DNA of 9,427 nt from Candidatus Firestonebacteria bacterium RIFOXYA2_FULL_40_8 (lineage in GTDB: Bacteria > Oederibacteriota > D2-FULL-39-29): NCBI GenBank assembly GCA_001778355.1, contig MFGS01000081.1, positions 1 to 9,427 of the forward strand, in the 5' to 3' direction. The notes under the pieces were generated by a model. The model was given only the letters and a program-made list of their open reading frames with translations, had not been told where the DNA came from and searched no databases. Both the position numbers and the translations under genes were made by a program. Positions 1-6,623 of the stretch are shown one piece after another. Position 1 is the first letter of the stretch. Each line of letters opens with the position of its first letter.

Positions 1-2556
1 ACTGCTATAATTACCGGCAATATTTCGGCGCAAAGCTTTACTTTTAAAACACAATGGGGAGGGTATGGAGTAGGCTTCCAGGGACCCTACGGTGTGTGCT
101 TGGATAGCGCAGGTAATGTTTACGTAACGGATTATGGAAATTCCAGGATTCAAAAATTTACTTCTAGCGGGGCATTTATTACAAGTTGGTTTGTTATGGG
201 CTCAGATCCGTTTGATATAAAGACAGATGCATCCGGAAAAGTTTATACTTTAATTAATGATTGGGTCCAGATATATTCAACAGGCGGGACATTCTTATCA
301 GCGTTTGGCACCACCGGAAGCGGCCCCGGGCAGTTTGATTTTCCGATGGGCATTGCTGTGGATAATTCAGGAAATATTTATGTTACCGAGGTAAATAATT
401 ATCGAGTCCAGTCGTTTACCTCGAGTGGCACATTTATCACCGCTTGGGGAAGTCATGGCAGTGGAAATGGTCAGTTCTCTATGCCAAGGGGAATAGCTGT
501 AAGTAATTCAGGAAAAGTATATGTAGCGGATTCTGATAATCAAAGGATTCAGGTATTTACAACGAATGGAACTTTTATTACAACTTGGGGAATTCAGGGA
601 AGCGGCAATGGTGAGTTCACAGACCCTTGTAGTTTAGCTTTAGATACTGCAGGTAATGTTTATGTTGGCGAAGAGTCAGGGAGAAGGTTTCAAAAATTTA
701 CGGAAGATGGAACATTTTTGGCAGTTTGTAATGGTCCGAATAATTTTGTGCACGGAATAGCTGTTGATACCTTCGGTAATGTATATGTAACCTGTTCTGA
801 TCTAAATGTTGTTCAAGTATATTCCCCTAATTCACCGGTGGTGAACTCAATAAACCCTTCATCAGGCTCTAATCTTGGGGTTACTACGATATCAATAGCG
901 GGCTCCGGTTTCTATGGAGGATTTGGGAGTAATAGTGTAATTGCTGTCAAATTTGATAATGGAGCAACATTATCTCCCTTTACGGTTGTAAGCGATAGTA
1001 CGATAAGCGGAGCGGTTGTCCCGAGCGGTATTTTGGCAGGTACATACAATGTTCTTGTGACCACAACAAACGGCACTAATGCCACCTCTGCGCAAAAGTT
1101 CACTGTTACAACAACTGCCCCTGTTGTTACGAGTACAACTCCGTCATCCGGCTCCAACCTTGGCGTTACCATGATATCAATAACGGGTTCCAATTTCTAT
1201 GGCGGAGTCGGGAGCAATACAGTAACTGCAGTTAAATTGGATAATGGAGCAATTTTATCACCGTATACGGTTGTGAGCGATAGCGCAATAAGCGGAGCAG
1301 TAGTGCCGATCGGGGTTCCTGCAGGTACATATAATGTGAGAGTAACAGCAGGAGGCGGAACGAACGCGACTTCAATGCAAAAATATATTGTTATGACCGC
1401 CGCACCAACTGTTTCAAATATAACACCCTTAACAGGTTCCAATCTTGGTCAAACAATTATATCCATTAAAGGCTCAGGTTTCTGGGGAGGTATTGGAAGC
1501 AGTACTGTGTCTGCAATTAAGTTTGATAACGGTACGGTGTTGACACCATACACAGTTGTGAGCGATAGTTCCATAAATGGGATCATCGTCCCTACAGGAG
1601 TTGCTGTGAACTCGTACAGCGTGAGAGTAACCGCAGCGGGAGGGACAAACAGTACTTCTATCCAGAAGTTTACGGTTAATACAGCTCCTGTGATAGTAGT
1701 GAGTGCGCTAACACCATCGACAGGGATTAATAGTAATTCAACCACAATAGCAATAGCGGGATCCGGTTTCTATGGAGGCGTTGGAAGCAGTACCGTAACG
1801 GCGGTCCAGCTTGATAACGGAATAGCTCTGTCTTCATATGCGGTCATGAGCGATAGTGCCATTAGTGGTGTGGTTATTCCAAGCGGAATAGCAGCAGGAA
1901 CTTACAATGTCAGGGTATCCGCGCTGGGCGGGAATAATATAACTTCACTGCAAAGGTTCGCAGTTATATCCGGAGTACTGAGCGGAACACCTTCAAAACC
2001 GGTGTGCACAGGAAGCTTAGCTCTTACTATAACCTGGACTATCGGAACTTCTGCAGATCCTGCGAACGGGATAACAGGATACTACCTGCAGGTGGGAACT
2101 ACGCCGGGTGGGAATGATATTTATTCTGGAGATGTAGGAAATGTCTTTATTTATGTTGTTACAGGCTGTAAGAACGGTCTGACCTATTATGCAAGGGTTA
2201 GGGCTAAAAACGGAGCAGGAAATTACGGGAATTATTCGGAAAACAGCGCCGGGATTACAAATACTATTACTCCAAATGTAAAAATAATAGGAAACTTGTT
2301 TAATCCAATAAAAGGCGTACCGATGAATGTTCAATATACCATTCCCCGTGACGCGGCAGTAACAGTGACAGTACATAATTTAAGGGGAGAAACGATCCGG
2401 ACTTTATTGAGGAAAACGCAGACAGCCGGTTCGTATACGGACTTGTTCTGGGATGGAAAAGATGATCAGGGAAATGTTGTCCCAAGCGGAGTATATGTAG
2501 TATTCGTTGACGGGGATAGTTATAAAGATAAAAAAAAGGTGGTTATAGCAAAATGA
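1..2556 (+). CDS. Secreted NHL-propeller / TIG-repeat / FN3 / FlgD-Ig protein (5' end outside window)
   Basis: The reading frame is open from base 1 to the TGA at 2554-2556 (851 visible residues), so the 5' end is missing. The GTG at 94 is not a believable start because it falls inside the first propeller blade. Domains in order: six NHL-type blades (residues about 15-277), each with a G-I/V-A-V-D..G-N-V-Y-V core and an F-T..G-T-F-I-T-W ending, blade 2 being degenerate; four TIG/IPT Ig-like repeats (279-373, 374-468, 469-562, 563-660); a fibronectin-III-like domain (about 663-757); and a FlgD-type Ig domain (about 759-851) with the hallmark FWDGKDDQGNVVPSGVY. No enzyme motif is visible. NHL propellers and TIG domains usually bind proteins or glycans, and C-terminal FlgD-type Ig domains are common on exported proteins of diderm candidate phyla. 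A surface or extracellular adhesion role is inferred. The stop overlaps the next start by 4 bases, implying translational coupling. Confidence 0.9.
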   Translation, partial: TAIITGNISAQSFTFKTQWGGYGVGFQGPYGVCLDSAGNVYVTDYGNSRIQKFTSSGAFITSWFVMGSDPFDIKTDASGKVYTLINDWVQIYSTGGTFLSAFGTTGSGPGQFDFPMGIAVDNSGNIYVTEVNNYRVQSFTSSGTFITAWGSHGSGNGQFSMPRGIAVSNSGKVYVADSDNQRIQVFTTNGTFITTWGIQGSGNGEFTDPCSLALDTAGNVYVGEESGRRFQKFTEDGTFLAVCNGPNNFVHGIAVDTFGNVYVTCSDLNVVQVYSPNSPVVNSINPSSGSNLGVTTISIAGSGFYGGFGSNSVIAVKFDNGATLSPFTVVSDSTISGAVVPSGILAGTYNVLVTTTNGTNATSAQKFTVTTTAPVVTSTTPSSGSNLGVTMISITGSNFYGGVGSNTVTAVKLDNGAILSPYTVVSDSAISGAVVPIGVPAGTYNVRVTAGGGTNATSMQKYIVMTAAPTVSNITPLTGSNLGQTIISIKGSGFWGGIGSSTVSAIKFDNGTVLTPYTVVSDSSINGIIVPTGVAVNSYSVRVTAAGGTNSTSIQKFTVNTAPVIVVSALTPSTGINSNSTTIAIAGSGFYGGVGSSTVTAVQLDNGIALSSYAVMSDSAISGVVIPSGIAAGTYNVRVSALGGNNITSLQRFAVISGVLSGTPSKPVCTGSLALTITWTIGTSADPANGITGYYLQVGTTPGGNDIYSGDVGNVFIYVVTGCKNGLTYYARVRAKNGAGNYGNYSENSAGITNTITPNVKIIGNLFNPIKGVPMNVQYTIPRDAAVTVTVHNLRGETIRTLLRKTQTAGSYTDLFWDGKDDQGNVVPSGVYVVFVDGDSYKDKKKVVIAK
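43..831 (+). repeat. Six NHL beta-propeller blades within the first gene
   Basis: The encoded blades end at comparable positions: Trp codons at 55, 187, 445 and 586, and a Phe codon at 304 in the degenerate second blade. Blades 3 and 4 are exactly 47 codons apart. Each blade after the first opens with G.(H/T/Q)GSGNGQF or a reduced form, then a GIAVD..GNVYV strand pair. Six blades would close a standard six-bladed NHL propeller, so little propeller sequence may be missing to the left. Confidence 0.85.
835..1972 (+). repeat. Four tandem TIG/IPT coding repeats, about 285 bp period
   Basis: Repeat units start at 835, 1120, 1405 and 1687, giving spacings of 285, 285 and 282 bp. Similarity is visible in the DNA as well as the protein: the 8-mer AGCGATAG recurs at 991, 1276, 1561 and 1849. 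Each unit carries a GSGFYGG-type turn, a VVSDS.I.G strand and a GTYNVRV-type strand. This is an in-frame internal duplication, and recombination could change its copy number. Confidence 0.9.
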
Positions 2557-4478
2557 AAAAAACAGTGTATTTGTTTCTTATTATAACTGCTTTTCTATTA
2601 ATGAATATATCGTTTGTAAAAGCAAGCGGAGCCGCTTTTCTTCATGATGATATCAATGCCAGGTCTTTTGGGATGGGTTCTGCTTTTACTGCAATATCAG
2701 ATGATTCTGGTAGTGTTCATATTAACCCTGCAGGTCTAAGCTATTTGCCTTTCTCCGCAATGTCAGCAAACTATACGAAAAATATTATAGATTCTTTTAA
2801 CAGTTCATTATTTTATTCCTTACCGGTAAAAGGACTCGGAGTGCTTGGCGTCGGACTATGCCTTTATGATGCTGGTAGTATAGAAATAAACAATTATGAC
2901 GGAACAAGTGAAACTGTAAATGCCATGCAAAATTGGGTGTTTAACTTAGCTTATAGTATAAGCATGATTGATGAGCTTTCGGCAGGCTTTAATGTAAAAG
3001 GTGTTTCAAGTACTCTTGCCGGTCGATATACTGCTTCTGCATATGCCGGAGATTTTGGATTACTATTCAGGAGTTTGGATTCCTCATTGTCATTAGGGTT
3101 CGCAGTGCAGAACGTAGGGACTAAATTGACTTATATAGATGTTGGAGATGATCTGCCTTTGACAGTTAGAACAGGGATGGGATGGAAATTTAGAGAATCT
3201 GACTCTGATTCCTGGCTGGTCAGCGGGGATGTCGTTTACAGTGATAATACGATTAAATATAATTTTGGATTGGAATGTGAATTTATAAGAATAATTTCAA
3301 TTAGGGCCGGTTATAAACTTAAATATGTTCCAGAGGTTGCAACATTTGGAGTCGGGGTTAACCTGAAACCGATGAAATTAGATTTCGGATATGCTGTTAT
3401 GGGTAATTTAGATAATTTATACACAATTTCTTTATCTTATACCTTCGGTGAAACCTCAGATTATGATATTGGCGAAGGGTTTCTAGGAAAAGGAATGCAG
3501 GAAAGAGCTTTATATCATTTTAGGCATATACCGAAAAGCAGCAAAAGATTTGCGTCTGCAAAGAAAAGGATTGCCCAAATTGAGTATGCGGCAAGAAAAG
3601 AAGCAGCGCTAAATCAGATGAGAAAGAAGAGAATATATCTGAAGAATAAAATAAGAATAGCTGTAATGGAGCTGGAATCGCAAAATGTGAAGATATCAAC
3701 TTCGGCTATTGTTGGCGAATTCCTTAGAAATGAACTTTTCAAAGACGGCAATTTTGTAGTTCTAGAAAGAGAAAATGTAGATAAGGTGTTGAAAGAACAA
3801 AAATTACAAGCCTCCGGATGTACAACGAATGAATGCATTGTTGAAATTGGAAAGATTCTTAACGTTGAACAGATGCTTGTTGGAAGTGTGGGCATGATCG
3901 GGGATGAATATTGCCTAAATATCCGTATTGTGGATGTGGAGAGCGGGCAGGTTTTAATAACAAAGACGGAAGTATGTCCCTCGGATGAAGATTTTATGTT
4001 TTTAAGCAAAATGATAGTGATGAAGCTGGAGCCTTCAGATATAGAAGAAGAAGGGGAAACTCAAGCAATTAAGAAGGAGAAAATCAGGGTGGCCGTTATG
4101 GACCTGGATTCTAAAGACGTATCAAGAGCAACAACCGGAGTTGTGTCTGATTTTCTTAGAAATAGTCTTTTTAGCACAGGTAAATATATAGTTCTTGAAA
4201 GAACAAATATGGATAAAATATTAAAAGAGCAGCAGTTTCAAACGTCGGGCTGCACAAATGCAGAATGCGCTGTTGAATTGGGAAAACTTCTAAATGTTCA
4301 GGAAATAATCATTGGAAGTGTTGGGAAAATTGGAAGAAAATACTATCTTAATATCCGGTCGGTTAATGTGGAAAGCGGCGAAATAGTGAAAACTGCTTCG
4401 GAACAGTGCGAAGAAGAAAGTGATTTGACAAGAACATGTACGTCTATAGTGGAAAAATTAGTTAAAGAGAAGAAATAA
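2553..4478 (+). CDS. PorV/UPF0164-like outer-membrane barrel fused to two CsgG-like domains
   Basis: The 641-residue product has three parts. Residues 1-24 form a Sec signal peptide (basic start, hydrophobic core, likely cleavage after VKA24). Residues about 26-300 look like a PorV/PorQ/UPF0164 barrel, with an ARSFGMGSAFTA segment, an NPAGL motif at 58-62, alternating beta strands and an aromatic last strand ending LSYTFG. After a basic helical linker (about 303-366) come two CsgG-like alpha/beta domains (367-495 and 511-641), each starting I-R-(I/V)-A-V-M-(E/D)-L and sharing FLRN.LF, VLER.N.DK.LKEQ and VGSVG-type motifs. The known families are porin-like barrels and the CsgG/LpoB/TolB-N-like periplasmic fold. 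Barrel proteins of this type normally end at the last strand, so the extra 340 residues should lie in the periplasm. ATG 2553 overlaps the upstream TGA, and AGGTGG at 2537-2542 can serve as ribosome binding site. The exact function is unknown; envelope assembly or export is inferred. Confidence 0.85.
   Translation: MKKTVYLFLIITAFLLMNISFVKASGAAFLHDDINARSFGMGSAFTAISDDSGSVHINPAGLSYLPFSAMSANYTKNIIDSFNSSLFYSLPVKGLGVLGVGLCLYDAGSIEINNYDGTSETVNAMQNWVFNLAYSISMIDELSAGFNVKGVSSTLAGRYTASAYAGDFGLLFRSLDSSLSLGFAVQNVGTKLTYIDVGDDLPLTVRTGMGWKFRESDSDSWLVSGDVVYSDNTIKYNFGLECEFIRIISIRAGYKLKYVPEVATFGVGVNLKPMKLDFGYAVMGNLDNLYTISLSYTFGETSDYDIGEGFLGKGMQERALYHFRHIPKSSKRFASAKKRIAQIEYAARKEAALNQMRKKRIYLKNKIRIAVMELESQNVKISTSAIVGEFLRNELFKDGNFVVLERENVDKVLKEQKLQASGCTTNECIVEIGKILNVEQMLVGSVGMIGDEYCLNIRIVDVESGQVLITKTEVCPSDEDFMFLSKMIVMKLEPSDIEEEGETQAIKKEKIRVAVMDLDSKDVSRATTGVVSDFLRNSLFSTGKYIVLERTNMDKILKEQQFQTSGCTNAECAVELGKLLNVQEIIIGSVGKIGRKYYLNIRSVNVESGEIVKTASEQCEEESDLTRTCTSIVEKLVKEKK
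3651..4475 (+). repeat. Tandem duplication of the CsgG-like domain
   Basis: Two homologous coding units start at 3651 (residue 367) and 4083 (residue 511), an offset of 432 bp or 144 codons. Paired cysteines in SGC-x4-C lie at residues 423/428 and 567/572, again 144 apart. The copies differ at many positions, so this is an old duplication and not a recent one like the TIG array. Confidence 0.85.
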
Positions 4479-4530
4479 TTAATATTTGATTATTTGACAA
4501 GGACAATGCAATGTTTTAAAAGGAAAGTTG

Positions 4531-5319
4531 ATGGGTTACTTTTCATTCTTTAGAAGTCAAATGGGTATTTTTGGTTATCTTATACCCGTAATTCAAATAT
4601 TAACAGCGGTGCATGTCGTTAAGACCGGGCGCAGCTGGGGATGGATGTGGCTTATTTTTGGCGTTCCTCTGATCGGAGCGGCTATCTATATCATAATTGA
4701 AGTCTTGCCGGGGTATCGATATCAGTCAATGTCGGGTTTTTTGGAAAGTTTTATCAATATATTGAGTCCCGGGAGTGAGCTTAAAAAGCTTAAGGAAAAA
4801 CTTGAAACGTGTGATTCCGTGGAGAACAGAAAAGCTCTGGGGGATTATTACCTGAGGAAATCCGAACCGTTCAAAGCTGTGGAAATATATAAGGGGTGTT
4901 TGCAGGGGGCTTATAAGAATGATGATTTTCTGTCGTTATTTTTATGCCGCTCGTTATTTGAAGCCAAACTTTACGCGGAGGCAAAAGCTAACCTTACTAA
5001 ACTCAAAGAACAATCTCCGGATTATGAAAAATACAAAGTGGCTCTCTTATTTGCAAGGATCCATGAAGCCTTCAATGAGGATTTAGAAGCGCTTGGTATC
5101 TACGAGAAATTGGCGGAAGAATACGGGGAAGGCGAAGAAGCGCGCTTTCGACTGGCGCTCCTGCTTGAGAAAATGGACCAAAAAGACCGGGCAATCCTTA
5201 TCTATAAAGACATCATCAAACGGTCAAAGAAATTCTTCCCAAATTACCGCCGAACCGAAAAAGAATGGATTAATACTTCCAGAATAAATCTGAAGAGGTT
5301 GAAGAAAAAGGGGGAATAA
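4531..5319 (+). CDS. Membrane-anchored TPR protein with PLDc_N-like two-helix anchor
   Basis: ATG 4531 is preferred over the adjacent TTG 4528 because AGGA at 4520-4523 lies 7 bases upstream; the product is 262 residues. Two hydrophobic segments (about 11-30 and 36-58) with a short KTGRSWGW loop between them, followed by IEVLPGYR, resemble the N-terminal two-helix module of cardiolipin synthase/PLD-like proteins (PLDc_N). The catalytic HKD domain is absent. The rest (about 97-236) is helical and fits about four degenerate TPR units, followed by a very basic tail. Proteins with this anchor-plus-TPR layout are found in many Gram-negative genomes without a defined role. It is likely an inner-membrane scaffold with its TPRs on one face of the membrane. 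It starts 52 bp after the barrel/CsgG gene and may be read with it. Confidence 0.8.
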   Translation: MGYFSFFRSQMGIFGYLIPVIQILTAVHVVKTGRSWGWMWLIFGVPLIGAAIYIIIEVLPGYRYQSMSGFLESFINILSPGSELKKLKEKLETCDSVENRKALGDYYLRKSEPFKAVEIYKGCLQGAYKNDDFLSLFLCRSLFEAKLYAEAKANLTKLKEQSPDYEKYKVALLFARIHEAFNEDLEALGIYEKLAEEYGEGEEARFRLALLLEKMDQKDRAILIYKDIIKRSKKFFPNYRRTEKEWINTSRINLKRLKKKGE

Positions 5320-5379
5320 GGGGACGGTCATTCACTTGTGCTATTTTGTCCGCCAAAGTTTTGTGGCGGAACTGTACCC
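5320..5379 (+). repeat. Possible REP-like element with 7-bp hairpin
   Basis: The spacer after the TPR gene begins GGGGACGGTC at 5320, directly after the TAA stop. It contains a perfect 7-bp inverted repeat, TCCGCCA (5349-5355) and TGGCGGA (5364-5370), with an 8-base loop. A partial complement of the opening motif (ACTGTACCC, 5371-5379) closes it. GGGGAC(G/A)GTC starts are, from memory, typical of REP-like repeats mobilised by Y1/RAYT-type transposases in some genomes. There is no T-tract, so it is not an ordinary intrinsic terminator. A single copy cannot prove the identity. Confidence 0.4.
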
Positions 5380-5387
5380 GTTGCTTA

Positions 5388-5813
5388 ATGAAAAAGTTCA
5401 CTGAAGAGTTAATAGCACCGTGCGGTATCAACTGCGGAGTATGCAGTCTTTACCTTGCTTATTCAAACGGTCTCCCTGAAAAAAAAGGGAATATCCGGCA
5501 CTGCATTGGCTGTAAGCCCAGAAATAAAAAGTGTACACGGTGCAAAACAGGAAATATCAATAAGATTAGATTTTGTTATGAATGCAGTGATTTCCCCTGC
5601 GAGTTCCTGAAACGGCTTGAAAAGAGATATCTTAGCAGTTATAAAAGACCGGAAAGTCCCATTAAAAATTTAAAAGATATAAAAAAGCTTGGCGTGAAAA
5701 AGTTCCTTGCTCTTGAAAGAAAGAAGTGGAAATGTCCTAAATGCAGCGGAGTCGTCTCGGTGCATAACGGAAAATGTTTCGCCTGCGAAAAAGTAATTAG
5801 CTGGAGAAATTGA
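5388..5813 (+). CDS. DUF3795 cysteine-rich protein
   Basis: The product is 141 residues from ATG 5388. The N-terminal APCGINCGVC motif with further cysteine pairs is the signature of DUF3795, a small metal-binding family without a proven function. There are 14 cysteines: C12, C16, C19, C39, C42, C49, C52, C63, C66, C71 and then a C-terminal zinc-ribbon-like CPKC...CFAC set (116, 119, 130, 133). No signal peptide or membrane segment is visible, so it is probably cytoplasmic. An in-frame TTG at 5346 lies next to the hairpin and would add residues not seen in the family, so it is rejected as start. No good Shine-Dalgarno precedes 5388, which may mean the spacer element separated the gene from its original leader. 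Confidence 0.8.
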   Translation: MKKFTEELIAPCGINCGVCSLYLAYSNGLPEKKGNIRHCIGCKPRNKKCTRCKTGNINKIRFCYECSDFPCEFLKRLEKRYLSSYKRPESPIKNLKDIKKLGVKKFLALERKKWKCPKCSGVVSVHNGKCFACEKVISWRN

Positions 5814-5837
5814 TATTTATAAGCAGGTGACCTTTCG

Positions 5838-6488
5838 CTACTTCTTGCGCCGTTTTCTATGAAGCTTGGTTTTTCTGGTTTTTATAGTTTTTGAACGTTG
5901 TTTTTTTAAAGAAATAACAGTTATGACGATCCCTCCGATAAAAATCATAATTCCTTTTGACAGATCAGGTATGGACAATAAATCGTAATTAAAATATATT
6001 CCTTCTATTGATCTGGCAATCATATATAATATGACCATAAAAGTGAAGCAGAAACCTGCTGTAATCATTATTATGCCTAAGACTTTCTCTAAAGGTATTT
6101 TAAATATAGTTTCAACTTTGTTTTCTTTGTCCGGTTCTAATATCATATTAAAGACTATTTGAATTCCTCCTATCAATAACAAATACCTGGTACCTGCTTC
6201 AATCCAAATTGTCCATGCTTTTGTCCAAAGGGCAAGACTTGCAAAAGCAAAGAAAAATATAATTATTGTCATTATATCCAGTATGAATTTTACAGTTTTT
6301 GATACTTTTATTTTTTCTAAAATACATAATACCGCGATTACAAGAAATAAAGCTATTGCCATAAAATCTTGTATCCATAGATATTTCCAGCCCCATTGTT
6401 TTGATACCCATAGCAGATTATCAATAATACTTGATCCAAGCATAACCATAAACATTCCAAATATTATTCCCAGTATTTTAATAATCAT
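5838..6488 (-). CDS. Six-helix integral membrane protein of unknown function
   Basis: I do not recognise the family. ATG at 6488 (reading leftwards) gives 216 residues and is chosen because GGAGG lies 6 bases upstream (6495-6499). A TTG at 6515 would overlap the -10 box of its own promoter. Hydrophobic segments lie at about 2-22, 42-57, 66-87, 101-117, 136-158 and 179-194. The C-terminal 20 or so residues are strongly basic (ending HRKRRKK), so by the positive-inside rule the tail is probably cytoplasmic. Aromatic-rich loops (W-K-Q-W-G-W, W-T-K-A-W) follow helices 1 and 3. No transporter or enzyme motif is seen. The gene converges on the DUF3795 gene with only 24 bp between the stops and no clear terminator. 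Confidence 0.75.
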   Translation of the reverse strand: MIIKILGIIFGMFMVMLGSSIIDNLLWVSKQWGWKYLWIQDFMAIALFLVIAVLCILEKIKVSKTVKFILDIMTIIIFFFAFASLALWTKAWTIWIEAGTRYLLLIGGIQIVFNMILEPDKENKVETIFKIPLEKVLGIIMITAGFCFTFMVILYMIARSIEGIYFNYDLLSIPDLSKGIMIFIGGIVITVISLKKQRSKTIKTRKTKLHRKRRKK

Positions 6489-6494
6489 TAGCGG

Positions 6495-6499
6495 CCTCC
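6495..6499 (-). promoter_or_regulatory. Ribosome binding site deciding the start of the membrane protein gene
   Basis: Read on the minus strand this is GGAGG, 6 bases before ATG 6488. It selects that start over the upstream in-frame TTG at 6515. Confidence 0.75.
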
Positions 6500-6514
6500 A
6501 AAAACCCTGATTCA

Positions 6515-6520
6515 ATTATA
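6515..6520 (-). promoter_or_regulatory. -10 box (TATAAT) of the leftward promoter
   Basis: The minus strand carries a perfect TATAAT about 27 bases upstream of ATG 6488, which gives a leader of about 20 bases containing the GGAGG site. The -35 position at 17-bp spacing reads ATGCAA, a poor match, so this promoter is weaker or needs help. Confidence 0.45.
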
Positions 6521-6570
6521 CTACATTTGTGTAAGATTTGCATCTAAAGTTAAAATAGTCAAAATTTGGA

Positions 6571-6599
6571 TTGAGTAATTCCCGGAAAAACATTATAAT
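6571..6599 (+). promoter_or_regulatory. Sigma70-type promoter of the rightward operon
   Basis: TTGAGT (6571-6576), a 17-bp spacer and a perfect TATAAT (6594-6599) lie just upstream of the exported TPR gene. Transcription would start near 6606, giving a leader of about 18 bases that still contains the AGGAGG ribosome binding site. No operator-like palindrome is visible. Confidence 0.65.
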
Positions 6600-6612
6600 A
6601 TTCTAAGTTGTC

Positions 6613-6618
6613 AGGAGG
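6613..6618 (+). promoter_or_regulatory. Strong ribosome binding site AGGAGG
   Basis: A consensus Shine-Dalgarno 5 bases before ATG 6624, fixing the start of the exported TPR gene. Confidence 0.8.
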
Positions 6619-6623
6619 GTGGA

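Noticed and set aside
912..1745. Three minus-strand open frames (912-1193, 1197-1442, 1449-1745) with similar proteins
   Set aside because: They are the antisense of the tandem TIG repeats, so their mutual similarity is a by-product of the repeat. They have no ribosome binding sites and overlap a well-supported gene.
4494..4521. A perfect TTGACA at 4494-4499 as promoter for the membrane TPR gene
   Set aside because: At 15-17 bp spacing the -10 would be TTTAAA or TTAAAA, overlapping the ribosome binding site, and the transcript would begin at or after the start codon.
5349..5370. Hairpin TCCGCCA/TGGCGGA as intrinsic terminator of the TPR gene
   Set aside because: No run of T follows the stem (it is followed by ACTGTACCC), so it does not fit a Rho-independent terminator.
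5346..5387. TTG 5346 as start of the DUF3795 gene
   Set aside because: It would translate through the hairpin and add 14 residues before the conserved DUF3795 N-terminus; ATG 5388 fits the family.
5814..5837. Bidirectional terminator between the converging genes
   Set aside because: The 24-bp gap contains only AGGTGACCT, too short to form a stable hairpin loop, and no T-tract in either direction.
6489..6515. TTG 6515 (minus strand) as start of the six-helix membrane protein
   Set aside because: It overlaps the -10 box, whereas ATG 6488 has GGAGG at ideal spacing.
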